This document shows, in pieces, positions 1 through 6,696 of a DNA stretch of 11,474 nt. Position 1 is the stretch's first letter. The number at the start of each line of letters is the position of its first letter. This DNA is from Bryobacterales bacterium (GTDB lineage: Bacteria > Acidobacteriota > Terriglobia > Bryobacterales > Bryobacteraceae), in contig JAUZEU010000399.1 in NCBI GenBank assembly GCA_030838885.1, forward strand, positions 1 to 11,474. The letters are read 5' to 3'. The notes beneath the pieces were generated by a model. That model did not search any database, was not told the DNA's origin, and saw only the letters and a list, made by a program, of their open reading frames with translations. The position numbers were made by a program, and so were the translations under genes.

Positions 1-1
1 C

Positions 2-220
2 ACCATAGCGCTGGTAACACAAGGCGAAAAACGCTATGCCGCAGCGTCCGCCTCCTACGCCCGCGCGCTTGAAACCATGCGCGCTAAAGGCTCCCCAAAT
101 GACCGGAACACACTGAGCGTGATGGACCGTTATGCCACCGTCTTAGCCAGTCTGCATCGCACCGATGAAGCGAAGCAACTGCGTCAGGAAATCAAAACCT
201 TCGGTCTCCGCCAGCCATGA
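2..220 (+). CDS. TPR repeat protein, C-terminal end only (partial)
   Basis: This is the last 72 codons of a gene entering from the left edge; the reading frame is open from base 2 to a TGA at 218-220. The protein has helix-turn-helix TPR character (YAAASASYARALETM, then DRYATVLASLHRTDEAKQL). It matches the C terminus of the next gene (bases 1528-1738) without gaps; by hand count about 59 of 70 residues agree. It is therefore the upstream member of a tandem pair of TPR genes. By analogy with its complete neighbour it is probably exported and acts as a protein-protein interaction scaffold, but its N terminus is outside the window, so localisation and length cannot be seen. The final two residues (QP) extend past the paralogue's end. 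Confidence 0.85.
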   Translation, partial: TIALVTQGEKRYAAASASYARALETMRAKGSPNDRNTLSVMDRYATVLASLHRTDEAKQLRQEIKTFGLRQP

Positions 221-386
221 CGACAGGCTACTCACTCCCGCAGCGTCCGCATCCTGTGATCGCCACTCGATGCACCACCGGCCTTCCTGCCAGTGCTGCA
301 AGCTCTAACAACCGCCCACCTAACTCTTTCAGATACGAATCGTCCAACCCACAAATCGCCGGAGCAGTGATTCAGGCCTGTAACGA

Positions 387-417
387 TTGGCGCTCTGAGC
401 GGTTTACCCTGTATATC
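387..417 (+). promoter_or_regulatory. Candidate sigma70-like promoter upstream of the TPR gene
   Basis: In the 255-base gap between the two TPR genes the only AT-rich spot is the TGTATATC stretch at 410-417. TTGGCG at 387-392 could serve as a -35 box, 17-19 bases upstream depending on which hexamer is taken as -10. A start site near 423 would give a leader of about 50 bases. The match is weak and no transcript evidence exists; the rest of 221-386 shows nothing I can name. Confidence 0.25.
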
Positions 418-463
418 CGCCGGCGCTCGCCGGCGCCTTCAGCACAGCCGGCCCGCCGGCGGA
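416..463 (+). promoter_or_regulatory. Inverted repeat reaching into the TPR gene's ribosome binding site
   Basis: TCCGCCGGCG at 416-425 is the exact reverse complement of CGCCGGCGGA at 454-463, with 28 bases between the arms. The right arm runs into the Shine-Dalgarno-like GGAAAGG at 461-467, eight bases before the ATG at 476. Further GC-rich palindromic pieces such as GGCGCC lie within the loop. In an RNA containing both arms the 5' edge of the ribosome site would be paired. The symmetry is directly visible; a regulatory role is inference, because GC-rich intergenic DNA often contains such palindromes. Confidence 0.35.
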
Positions 464-475
464 AAGGTCGTACCC

Positions 476-1741
476 ATGCGCGCCATCACCGCGCTCGCGC
501 TCTTCGTGTCTCTGGCCCAAACCTGTTTCGCAGAAGCTGATTGGTCCTCCTGCAACCGCACCGGATCTAAGGCCTTCCACGAGCAAAAATGGACCGAAGC
601 TTATGCAGCCTTCGAAGCCGGGTGGCCACTCGCCAGGACACCTGTCGAGCAAGCTATCACCTCCAACAATCTCGGCGCGTCCCTTAACGCTCTGGAGCGG
701 ATCCCTGAAGCGCTCCTGTGGTTTGAGCGGTCCATCGCCCTCTGGCGCACCCTGCCAGGCCACTCGGAAGAAGTTGCTGAAACGGCGCTCGGTCTCACAG
801 ACGTATACCGGTCTGTCGGACGCTTCACCGAAGCCGAGCAAATCATCCGATCCCTGCTCCAGAGCGATCTTCTGGATGAGCACAAAGCGGCGCTTCTCAA
901 CACGCTGGGCGATATGCTCGGCGAACAGTCCCGCACGCCGGAAGCGCTCAAAGTTTTCCAGTCAGCCCTGGCCCTGCCGGGGATTTCCGGCAAGCGTCAG
1001 ATCGAGGCAAATCTGGGTCTTGCCGATATAGACAGGAGAGCCGGCAATCGAGCCGGCGCACTGGAAAAAGCGGCCCGCGTAATCACTCTCACCCGTCAGT
1101 TGGGGACCGTTCAATTGGGACCTGTTCCGTTCGAAGCCCTCGCACTACGTCTGCAGGGTCTCGTGTGGTTTGACGCGGGCGACTTAGCGCGAGCCGAACC
1201 CATCCTCCGTCGTTCCCTTTCCATGTTTCAGCAGCAGGTCCCCAATCCGCCGCGTCAGATTGCCGCCGCCTTCAATTGCCTGGCCGAACTCTATCGCGAC
1301 CAGGGCAAGTACTCTCTCGCCGAAGAAGCCTGGCTTCACGCGCTTGAAATAGAGCGCAGGAGCTCAGGTGAAAATCATCCGCACACCGCCGTCCTCATGG
1401 AATCTCTCGCCGGCCTCTACAGCCTCGAAAAGCGCCACACCGAAGCGGCCGAACTGGCCTCCCGCGCCTGGACCATCATGTCCAAAACCTTCGGCGACGA
1501 CAGCGTCCCCGCCGCCGGAGCCCTGGCCACTATAGCGTTAGTAGCACAAGGCGAAAAACGCTACGACGCCGCCTCCGCCTCCTACGCCCGCGCACTCGAA
1601 ATCATGCACGCCAAAGGATCCCCGAATGACCAGAACATACTCAGCGTGATGGACCGTTATGCCGCCGTCTTAGCCAGCCTGCATCGGACCAGCGAAGCAA
1701 AGCAGGTGCGCCAGCAAATCAAAACCTTCCGCCTTCGCTAA
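476..1741 (+). CDS. Secreted tetratricopeptide repeat (TPR) protein
   Basis: This 421-residue protein consists almost wholly of TPR-like helix pairs. The start at ATG 476 is supported by GGAAAGG eight bases upstream and by a signal peptide beginning directly there (hydrophobic core about residues 4-16, likely cleavage after CFA, around residue 19). Repeats can be followed from about residue 25 to the end; residues about 265-400 resemble the kinesin-light-chain/TPR_12 type (LAELYRDQGKYSLAEEAW, NHPHTAVLMESLAGLYSLEK, YDAASASYARALEIM). There is no enzymatic motif, so it is probably a periplasmic or secreted interaction scaffold. It lies 255 bases downstream of a paralogue whose C terminus is about 84 percent identical by hand count. 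The family is clear; the partner and process are unknown. Confidence 0.9.
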   Translation: MRAITALALFVSLAQTCFAEADWSSCNRTGSKAFHEQKWTEAYAAFEAGWPLARTPVEQAITSNNLGASLNALERIPEALLWFERSIALWRTLPGHSEEVAETALGLTDVYRSVGRFTEAEQIIRSLLQSDLLDEHKAALLNTLGDMLGEQSRTPEALKVFQSALALPGISGKRQIEANLGLADIDRRAGNRAGALEKAARVITLTRQLGTVQLGPVPFEALALRLQGLVWFDAGDLARAEPILRRSLSMFQQQVPNPPRQIAAAFNCLAELYRDQGKYSLAEEAWLHALEIERRSSGENHPHTAVLMESLAGLYSLEKRHTEAAELASRAWTIMSKTFGDDSVPAAGALATIALVAQGEKRYDAASASYARALEIMHAKGSPNDQNILSVMDRYAAVLASLHRTSEAKQVRQQIKTFRLR

Positions 1742-1784
1742 CCGCCGGGTCTGGTCTGAATGTGTATGCTTTGTTATAGGTATC

Positions 1785-1944
1785 ATGCGGGAGACCCTGC
1801 GCGCAACAGGACTGAAAACCAAGCGCGAGGCCGTTGAACTGGGCTTGCGGACCTTGCTGAGGCTGAAAAAACAGGCGCATCCGCCAGTTGCGCGGCAAAC
1901 TAAAGTGGCAGGGTGATCTCGATGCCATGAGGACCGACAGCTGA
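1785..1944 (+). pseudogene. vapB: VapB-type antitoxin remnant, N-terminally eroded and frameshifted
   Basis: From ATG 1785 the frame reads MRETLRATGLKTKREAVELG and then LRTLLRLKKQA, the central part of VapB antitoxins of the DUF2191/PF09957 type. After about 1878 homology continues in the +1 frame as IRQLRGKLKWQGDLDAMRTD to a TGA at 1942-1944, the normal C terminus of that family. In the original frame a stop follows at 1912-1914. The break is a net one-base offset, best explained by loss of two bases in the codon around 1878. The N-terminal DNA-binding strand (family pattern RTNIVIDDEL) is also damaged: in-frame codons at 1770-1784 read FVIGI but no start codon precedes them. Operator binding and full toxin neutralisation are therefore doubtful. 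It lies directly before the PIN toxin, as in intact vapBC operons. Confidence 0.75.
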
Positions 1945-1949
1945 TCCTC

Positions 1950-2345
1950 GTGGACTCGAGCGTCTGGATTGATTACTTTAACGGAGTCGTGACCCCGAAA
2001 ACAGCGAAGCTGGATAGTCTCCTGGGCCACGAAACGCTAACGATCGGTGATCTGATTCTGACAGAGGTTCTGCAGGGTTTTGCTGAGGAGCGGGATTTCA
2101 ACGACGCGAGAAAGTTGCTCTTAACTCTCGATATGGAGTTGGGTGGAAAAGAAATTGCGATCCAGGCAGCGAACAACTTTCGGGCGTTGCGCAGTCTCGG
2201 TATCACTATTCGCAAGACCATGGACACGATCATCGCCACACGCTGCATAGAGAGCGGATATCACTTACTGCACAGTGACCGCGACTTCGAACCATTCGCC
2301 AAACATTTGGGCCTGCGCGAAGTCTGGTGCCCGCCAACTGACTGA
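1950..2345 (+). CDS. vapC: VapC-type PIN-domain ribonuclease toxin
   Basis: This 131-residue protein has full PIN-domain length, with all acidic positions expected of the metal-dependent nuclease centre: D2 in VDSSVWIDYF, E39 in LTEVLQG, D92 in MDTIIAT and D110/D112 in HSDRDF. VapC toxins cut tRNA or rRNA when not held by VapB. I list GTG 1950 as the start, but family members usually begin MILVDSS; here the same frame carries CTGATCCTCGTG at 1941-1952. The usual ATGA overlap with the antitoxin stop thus appears as CTGA. Initiation at CTG 1941 or at GTG 1950 is possible; no strong ribosome site is seen for either. The frame is intact although the partner antitoxin is broken. Family assignment is firm; present activity is unknown. 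Confidence 0.88.
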   Translation: MDSSVWIDYFNGVVTPKTAKLDSLLGHETLTIGDLILTEVLQGFAEERDFNDARKLLLTLDMELGGKEIAIQAANNFRALRSLGITIRKTMDTIIATRCIESGYHLLHSDRDFEPFAKHLGLREVWCPPTD

Positions 2346-2369
2346 CATCCCGGCTCAGACCTTCGCTGC

Positions 2370-2885
2370 TCACAAGCGGCGATACATCACATAAGCATCT
2401 GTATACCCCGCCACCGGATGCAGGAACGCCCCCGGCAACCGCCCCACAATCTCAAACCCGAAGCTCTTCCACAGCCGGACCGCCCGTTCGTTCGTGCTGA
2501 CAACGAAATTGAACTGCATAGCCTGAAACCCTCGCTCCTTTGCATGATCCAGTGAGTGCGCACACATGGCCCTTCCAGTCCCCCGGCCACTTGCCGCTTC
2601 CGCTGTCACATACCCGCAATTAGCGAAATGAGAACCGCCGCCCAGCTGATTCGTGCGAAGGAAATAAGTCCCCGTCACGAGCCCGCCCTCTTCACCCACG
2701 AAAACCTCATGCCCCTCCCCCAACCACCACGCAAGCGCATCTTCCCTGGTCATCGTCCGTGGCAGGCAGTATGTTTCCCCGGCCCGGATAACCGGCTCAA
2801 GAATCGCCCATATCGCATCCGCATCCTCAGGCCGCGCTGCTCGAATCGCTGGCATGGCTTCAAATATCCCATTTCCGAAGCCCAT
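2370..2885 (-). CDS. GNAT-family N-acetyltransferase
   Basis: This is a GNAT-fold acetyl-CoA transferase of about 171 residues. The acetyl-CoA-binding motif is seen as SGRGTGRAM, and the C-terminal part NERAVRLWKSFGFEIVGRLP is typical of the single-domain phosphinothricin/amino-acid acetyltransferase-like GNATs. The N terminus after IRAARPEDADAIWAILEPVI also fits that group. Three starts are possible: GTG at 2912, ATG at 2885 and ATG at 2855. The family usually begins at MxxIRxA, which favours 2855, while AGGCGG seven bases upstream supports 2885; I chose 2885. The gene is divergent from the cupin gene (35 bases between starts) and convergent with the PIN toxin (24 bases between stops). The substrate cannot be read from the sequence. 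Confidence 0.85.
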   Translation of the reverse strand: MGFGNGIFEAMPAIRAARPEDADAIWAILEPVIRAGETYCLPRTMTREDALAWWLGEGHEVFVGEEGGLVTGTYFLRTNQLGGGSHFANCGYVTAEAASGRGTGRAMCAHSLDHAKERGFQAMQFNFVVSTNERAVRLWKSFGFEIVGRLPGAFLHPVAGYTDAYVMYRRL

Positions 2886-2920
2886 CGACACGCCGCCTGA
2901 TATCGTGTACACAAAGCCAT

Positions 2921-3292
2921 ATGAAACTCCTGACCGCCCTCCTGCTAACCGCCGGCCTCTTCGCGCAAAACCCTGCCATCCAGCGCACCATTGTCCAGCG
3001 GAAAGACATTTCCATGCCCGGCCGCGAAGCCGTCGTCGCGCGCGTCGAGATCGCCCCCGGAGGCAGCGCCGGCCGTCACACCCATACCGGTGAAGAGATC
3101 AGCTACGTCATGGACGGCGAACTAGAAGTCCTCGTCGAGGGTCAACCACCGCTCACCGTCAAGACCGGCGAGTCCTTTGTCATCCCCGCAGGCGCAAAGC
3201 ATGATGCCCGCAACAAAGGCTCTGTCCCGGTGAAACTCGCCGCCGTGTACCTCGTCGAAAAGGGGAAGCCGCTCGCCACTCCCGCGCCCTGA
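2921..3292 (+). CDS. Secreted single-domain cupin protein
   Basis: A 123-residue protein with a signal peptide (hydrophobic core about residues 3-15, likely cleavage near FAQ) followed by one cupin barrel. Cupin motif 1 is GRHTHTGEEISYVMDGELEV, with metal ligands H53, H55 and E59. Motif 2 is GESFVIPAGAKHDARN, with H94. All four expected ligands are present, so a metal-binding periplasmic protein is likely. Small cupins include dioxygenases, isomerases and sugar-binding proteins, and the sequence does not decide among them. The ATG at 2921 gives the signal peptide directly; only a weak purine stretch precedes it. The stop is three bases from the end of the convergent glycosyl-hydrolase-like gene. 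Confidence 0.85.
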   Translation: MKLLTALLLTAGLFAQNPAIQRTIVQRKDISMPGREAVVARVEIAPGGSAGRHTHTGEEISYVMDGELEVLVEGQPPLTVKTGESFVIPAGAKHDARNKGSVPVKLAAVYLVEKGKPLATPAP

Positions 3293-3295
3293 CCG

Positions 3296-5278
3296 TTACT
3301 GCAGCACCACGAGTTCGTAATCGCTCAGCTCCGGAACCACCACTTCCGAATACACGCCCTTGCGCGTAACAGCCAGCACGCCGGCCTTACGCACACTCTT
3401 CGCGCTGCGGAATGTCCCCTCCACCTGCACCCGGATATTCCGCATCGCCACCGGCGCAAAGTATCCCGTCTCCGCCTGCCCGCTCATATTGATCAGGTGC
3501 AGCATCGTCCGCTCCTTCTGCTTCATCAGCGACACCTCCACCAGCGGATGCGCATCCGTCCGAACCTGCCTCTGCACCATCAGCCGGTCCAGCACGTCCC
3601 GAAACAGCCCCGCATGCGCCGGCAGACTCAGCCGGTAATACAGCGCGCCCAGATCCCACGGAATCCACGTCACGCTTCCTTTGCCCATCTGCCTCACCAC
3701 GATGCCCGGCAGATCCGTGTCCTTCTGATCCACATGCACCAACTCCGGCGGTCCGATCATCGAAGGCGGCACCAGCGTTAAATCACTTGCCCCGGTCGCA
3801 GCCACCTCCGTAAAAGCCCCGTTCAGCAGCAGTAAATCCGTGTCTTTCAGCGACGGAAAAGCCGCATGATTCCGCACCCGCAAATACCCCTTCACATCGC
3901 TCTGCGTGCGCCCCACCCCTGCCACCGGAAAATCCGGCACGTGCGGGCTCACAATCAGCACTTTCCCGCCACTCTCCGCATATCCCTGCAGCTCGGCCGG
4001 AGCCCACTCTGTCGCGATTGCCACATCGAACGTGCGCCTGCTCAAAATCTCCGCATTGTCCGAAACCGCAAACGGAATATGTTCCTCGCTCAACATCCGG
4101 AACACCCCGCGGTACGGCTCCTGCCTGTACGTGCGCCCCGTCTTCTGCGACGCTCCCAGCAACAGCACCCGCGCCGCGCTCTCCTGCCCGGAAAAATACT
4201 GCTCATTCTCCGCCACCCACCGGAAGATCGGCTTGGCCGTCTCCACGGCCTGCCGGTCCTGCTGATCCAGCGTGCCATTCACTTCAAACGTCAGCGCGCC
4301 CCCGTGCGCAATGTTCTGCCACATCCGCAATGCAATCTCATTCCGAGGCACCGTCGCAAAACGCCAGGGCATATCGACAAACTGCATGTTCAGATTCACG
4401 GCCATCTTCTGCGGCTCGCTGTTCCGCGCCCGGTTCACGTTGTCGCTCGCCGAATACGGCCACAGCGGCAGTGCCCGCTCCACCGCCGTATTCGATTCCG
4501 ACATAATCCCGTCCGTCGTCTCCTGAATGTAATTGAAATACCCGGCCTTCGGGCGCTTCGCATGAATCAGCTTCCCGATCTCCGCCGCCACTTCCCTTGA
4601 AGCCGCAAACATGAACTTGCGGTAATCGTCATCCGGCTTATCCGGAATCTCTTTCTGAAAGGCGGCCCGGTACCGGGTCCTGCACGCATCGCAATGGCAC
4701 AGCCCCACCTCACGCCCGCTGTAATCCCGCGCCTGGTTCCCGAACATGTTGAAGAACAGCCCGTCCACGTCATACCGCTGCAGCGCTTCCGCAAGAATCT
4801 TCTGCACCTGCACCCGGTAATACCCGCCGTTGATGCACGTCGAGTACAGCCCGTTATAGATCACCGGCTCGCCATTCCCCTGCCGGAAGAACCACTCCGG
4901 ATGCGCATCGAACACCCGCTTCGGCGTCTTGCTGAAATCAAACCGCCCCACTACCCGGATCCCCCGGCCATGCGCGTCTTTCAGCACTTCGCCAAACAGA
5001 TCGCGCCCCGCCGGCAGATCGGGGCTTGCATAATGAAACTCCACCTGCGTCGGATAGTACGCCGCGATCCCGCCCATCCCGAACAGCAGCACGTTCGCAC
5101 ACATGTCGGCCAATTGATCCACCAGGTGTCGCGCATCCATGCCCGCATCCGTCTGCCGCAGATTCGTCTGCACCCACTGGATCGGCTCCGTCATCCACCA
5201 ACCCGCCGTCTGACCATGTGCCTGGTACAGCCCCAACCCACTCAACAGAACGAACAAGCCACAAAATCGCCGCGTCAT
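3296..5278 (-). CDS. Secreted hypothetical glycosyl hydrolase (GHL6/GH42-like)
   Basis: A 660-residue protein with a signal peptide (residues 1 to about 23, cleavage near AHGQ). Residues about 25-350 look like a TIM-barrel glycoside-hydrolase-like domain: repeated beta/alpha segments such as HGRGIRVVGRFDFS, VDGLFFNMFGN and KRPKAGYFNY. A cysteine cluster CHCDAC lies at residues 194-199. Residues about 365-470 (ARVLLLGASQ, FDVAIATEWAPAELQGYAES, GGKVLIVSPH) resemble the class I amidotransferase-like trimerisation domain that follows the barrel in GH42 beta-galactosidases. A beta-rich tail completes it. Carboxylates sit at barrel strand ends (D114, E253, E332), but I cannot say which are catalytic. 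The likely role is periplasmic or extracellular carbohydrate turnover; substrate unknown. It is convergent with the cupin gene and divergent from the next GNAT gene. Confidence 0.75.
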   Translation of the reverse strand: MTRRFCGLFVLLSGLGLYQAHGQTAGWWMTEPIQWVQTNLRQTDAGMDARHLVDQLADMCANVLLFGMGGIAAYYPTQVEFHYASPDLPAGRDLFGEVLKDAHGRGIRVVGRFDFSKTPKRVFDAHPEWFFRQGNGEPVIYNGLYSTCINGGYYRVQVQKILAEALQRYDVDGLFFNMFGNQARDYSGREVGLCHCDACRTRYRAAFQKEIPDKPDDDYRKFMFAASREVAAEIGKLIHAKRPKAGYFNYIQETTDGIMSESNTAVERALPLWPYSASDNVNRARNSEPQKMAVNLNMQFVDMPWRFATVPRNEIALRMWQNIAHGGALTFEVNGTLDQQDRQAVETAKPIFRWVAENEQYFSGQESAARVLLLGASQKTGRTYRQEPYRGVFRMLSEEHIPFAVSDNAEILSRRTFDVAIATEWAPAELQGYAESGGKVLIVSPHVPDFPVAGVGRTQSDVKGYLRVRNHAAFPSLKDTDLLLLNGAFTEVAATGASDLTLVPPSMIGPPELVHVDQKDTDLPGIVVRQMGKGSVTWIPWDLGALYYRLSLPAHAGLFRDVLDRLMVQRQVRTDAHPLVEVSLMKQKERTMLHLINMSGQAETGYFAPVAMRNIRVQVEGTFRSAKSVRKAGVLAVTRKGVYSEVVVPELSDYELVVLQ

Positions 5279-5326
5279 TTCAAGCCGATTCTTTCACAGA
5301 ACAATCCGCGCTACACTGATCTCCGC

Positions 5327-6142
5327 TTGCCCAACTCCGACCTTTTCGCCAGCCACTCCCTCTCCCAACGCCTCGAACGCGCCGAAGGCATGGCCAACGC
5401 TGCCTACATCGAATCCCGCGCCAAACTTGCCCTGACCGCCACGCCCGAGTGGATCGACGTCTCCGGTACGTATGCGATGTTCGATACCCCGGATTCCCCT
5501 GTCACCCAAACCTTCGGCCTCGGCATGTTCGGCGAAGCCACCGCCGCCGATCTCGACCGCATCGAGGCCTTCTTCGCCTCTCATAGCGCGCCCGTCCATC
5601 ACGAAATCAGCCCCCTCGCCGACCCGTCCGTCTGGCCCCTCATCGCGGAGCGCCGCTACGCCCCGTTTGAATTCACCAGCATCCTGTATATGGATCTGCG
5701 CAATGCCCAAATTCCCGAACCAGCCAATCCAAATGGCATTCAGGTCCGCGTCAGCCCACCCGAGGAAGCGGAGACCTGGGCGCGCACCGCAGTTGCGGGG
5801 TGGGGCCAATCCCCCGTCATAGAAGACTTCATGCAAACCGTCTTCAACACCGAAGGCGTCTCCCCGTTCATGGCGGAAAAGGACGGACATCCCATCGCCA
5901 CCGGGGCCCTGAATATTCAAAACGGAGTCGCACTTCTCGCCGGCGCCAGCACCATCCCCGTAGCTCGTGAGCAGGGGGCTCAGCGCGCCCTGCTCGCAGC
6001 ACGCCTTCACTACGCGGTCGAAGCCGGATGCGAAATTGCTGCCATGGGAGCCCTTCCCGGCAGCGCATCGCAACGCAACGCCGAGCGCTCCGGATTCCGC
6101 ATCGCCTACACCCGAACGAAATGGCGGCTAGCTGTACAATGA
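5327..6142 (+). CDS. GNAT-family N-acetyltransferase (second, longer type)
   Basis: A 250-272-residue protein whose C-terminal half is a GNAT domain; VAREQGAQRALLAARLHYAV carries a variant of the acetyl-CoA loop (RxxGxxRA) and NAERSGFRIAYTRTKW the usual end. The N-terminal half (EWIDVSGTYAMFDTPDSPVT, FGLGMFGEATAADLDRIEAF) is a degenerate GNAT-like lobe known in proteins of this layout. The start is uncertain: ATG 5390 would cut away LERAEGMANAAY, which looks family-conserved, so I list TTG 5327. No Shine-Dalgarno precedes it. TACACT at 5312-5317 could be a -10 box placing transcription start close to 5325, giving a nearly leaderless message. It ends in an ATGA overlap with the next gene, so the two are probably co-translated. 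Substrate unknown. Confidence 0.8.
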   Translation: MPNSDLFASHSLSQRLERAEGMANAAYIESRAKLALTATPEWIDVSGTYAMFDTPDSPVTQTFGLGMFGEATAADLDRIEAFFASHSAPVHHEISPLADPSVWPLIAERRYAPFEFTSILYMDLRNAQIPEPANPNGIQVRVSPPEEAETWARTAVAGWGQSPVIEDFMQTVFNTEGVSPFMAEKDGHPIATGALNIQNGVALLAGASTIPVAREQGAQRALLAARLHYAVEAGCEIAAMGALPGSASQRNAERSGFRIAYTRTKWRLAVQ

Positions 6143-6591
6143 CTCAACACATGCCGGAACAAGAACAAAGTTATGCAAAGCACACCAAACTCGTCCCCCT
6201 CTTCCACTTTTTCCTGCTCCCCCTCATTCTTCTGACGTTAGTTGGCTCCCTCGTAAACCTCTATCACTCCCTGGGCGACCATGAGCGTATCTACAACGCC
6301 TCGCTCATCACGGCAATCTCAGTTGCCCTCCTGCTGCTCGGTTTCCTCGCCCGCGTCTTCGCCCTCACCGCGCAGGACCGCGCCATCCGTGCCGAAGAAA
6401 ACATGCGCCACTACCTCCTCGCCGGCCGCCCCCTCGATACCCGCCTCACCGTTAAGCAAATCGTAGGTTTACGCTTCGCCTCCGACTCCGAACTCGTCGA
6501 CCTCGCCCGCAAAGCCGCCGAAGGAGGCATCTCTCCCGACGCCATCAAGAAGTCCGTCAAATTCTGGCGCCCCGACCACGACCGCCTCTGA
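6139..6591 (+). CDS. Two-helix membrane protein, DUF6526-like
   Basis: A 150-residue protein with two hydrophobic helices (about residues 19-43 and 54-77) and a soluble C-terminal tail. The opening QSYAKHTKLVPLFHFFLLPL and the RAEENMRHYLLAGRPLDTRL segment after helix 2 fit the DUF6526 family as I recall it; its function is unknown. The tail (SDSELVDLARKAAEGGISPD) is helical and charged, probably cytoplasmic. Start ATG 6139 overlaps the stop of the upstream GNAT gene as ATGA, arguing for a two-gene operon; ATG 6151 is an alternative. The coupling suggests common regulation, not a proven joint role. Confidence 0.75.
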   Translation: MTQHMPEQEQSYAKHTKLVPLFHFFLLPLILLTLVGSLVNLYHSLGDHERIYNASLITAISVALLLLGFLARVFALTAQDRAIRAEENMRHYLLAGRPLDTRLTVKQIVGLRFASDSELVDLARKAAEGGISPDAIKKSVKFWRPDHDRL

Positions 6592-6619
6592 AGTTGCACA
6601 TTCCTGAGCCGCCCGCCTT

Positions 6620-6657
6620 GAGCAACCGGTGCTCCGCCCGGGCGCAATAGAGCGCCC
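6620..6657 (+). terminator. Two adjacent small hairpins after DUF6526 gene, possible terminator
   Basis: GAGCA (6620-6624) pairs with TGCTC (6630-6634) around a five-base loop. GGGCGC (6640-6645) pairs with GCGCCC (6652-6657) around AATAGA. They fill the 105-base gap between the DUF6526 and LMF genes. No T-run follows, so a classic intrinsic terminator is not supported; they may still stall transcription or protect the mRNA 3' end. Confidence 0.25.
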
Positions 6658-6696
6658 CTCCGCTGTTGGCCGTTGGTTTGCATCAAGTATGACGCG

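Noticed and set aside
217..540. Open frame of 107 codons starting in an ATGA overlap with the first TPR gene's stop
   Set aside because: Composition is Pro/Arg/Ser-rich without domain character and it overlaps the signal-peptide region of the well-supported TPR gene at 476.
1863..1914. Programmed frameshift at the A6 run of the antitoxin
   Set aside because: The run has the frame CTG AAA AAA CAG, not a standard slippery heptamer, and a +1 shift is needed. The spacing to the family motif is better restored by two missing bases, so a mutation is simpler.
2556..2900. + strand open frame antisense to the first GNAT
   Set aside because: The minus strand encodes recognisable GNAT motifs; the + frame is Pro/Arg-rich shadow.
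3866..4600. Long + strand open frame of 244 codons inside the GH-like gene
   Set aside because: Low-complexity His/Arg/Pro shadow of a gene with signal peptide and domain structure on the minus strand.
4694..5326. Long in-frame N-terminal extension of the second GNAT gene
   Set aside because: This part lies antisense to the clearly coding GH-like gene and reads as His/Pro/Arg-rich shadow sequence; the GNAT similarity begins only after about 5327.
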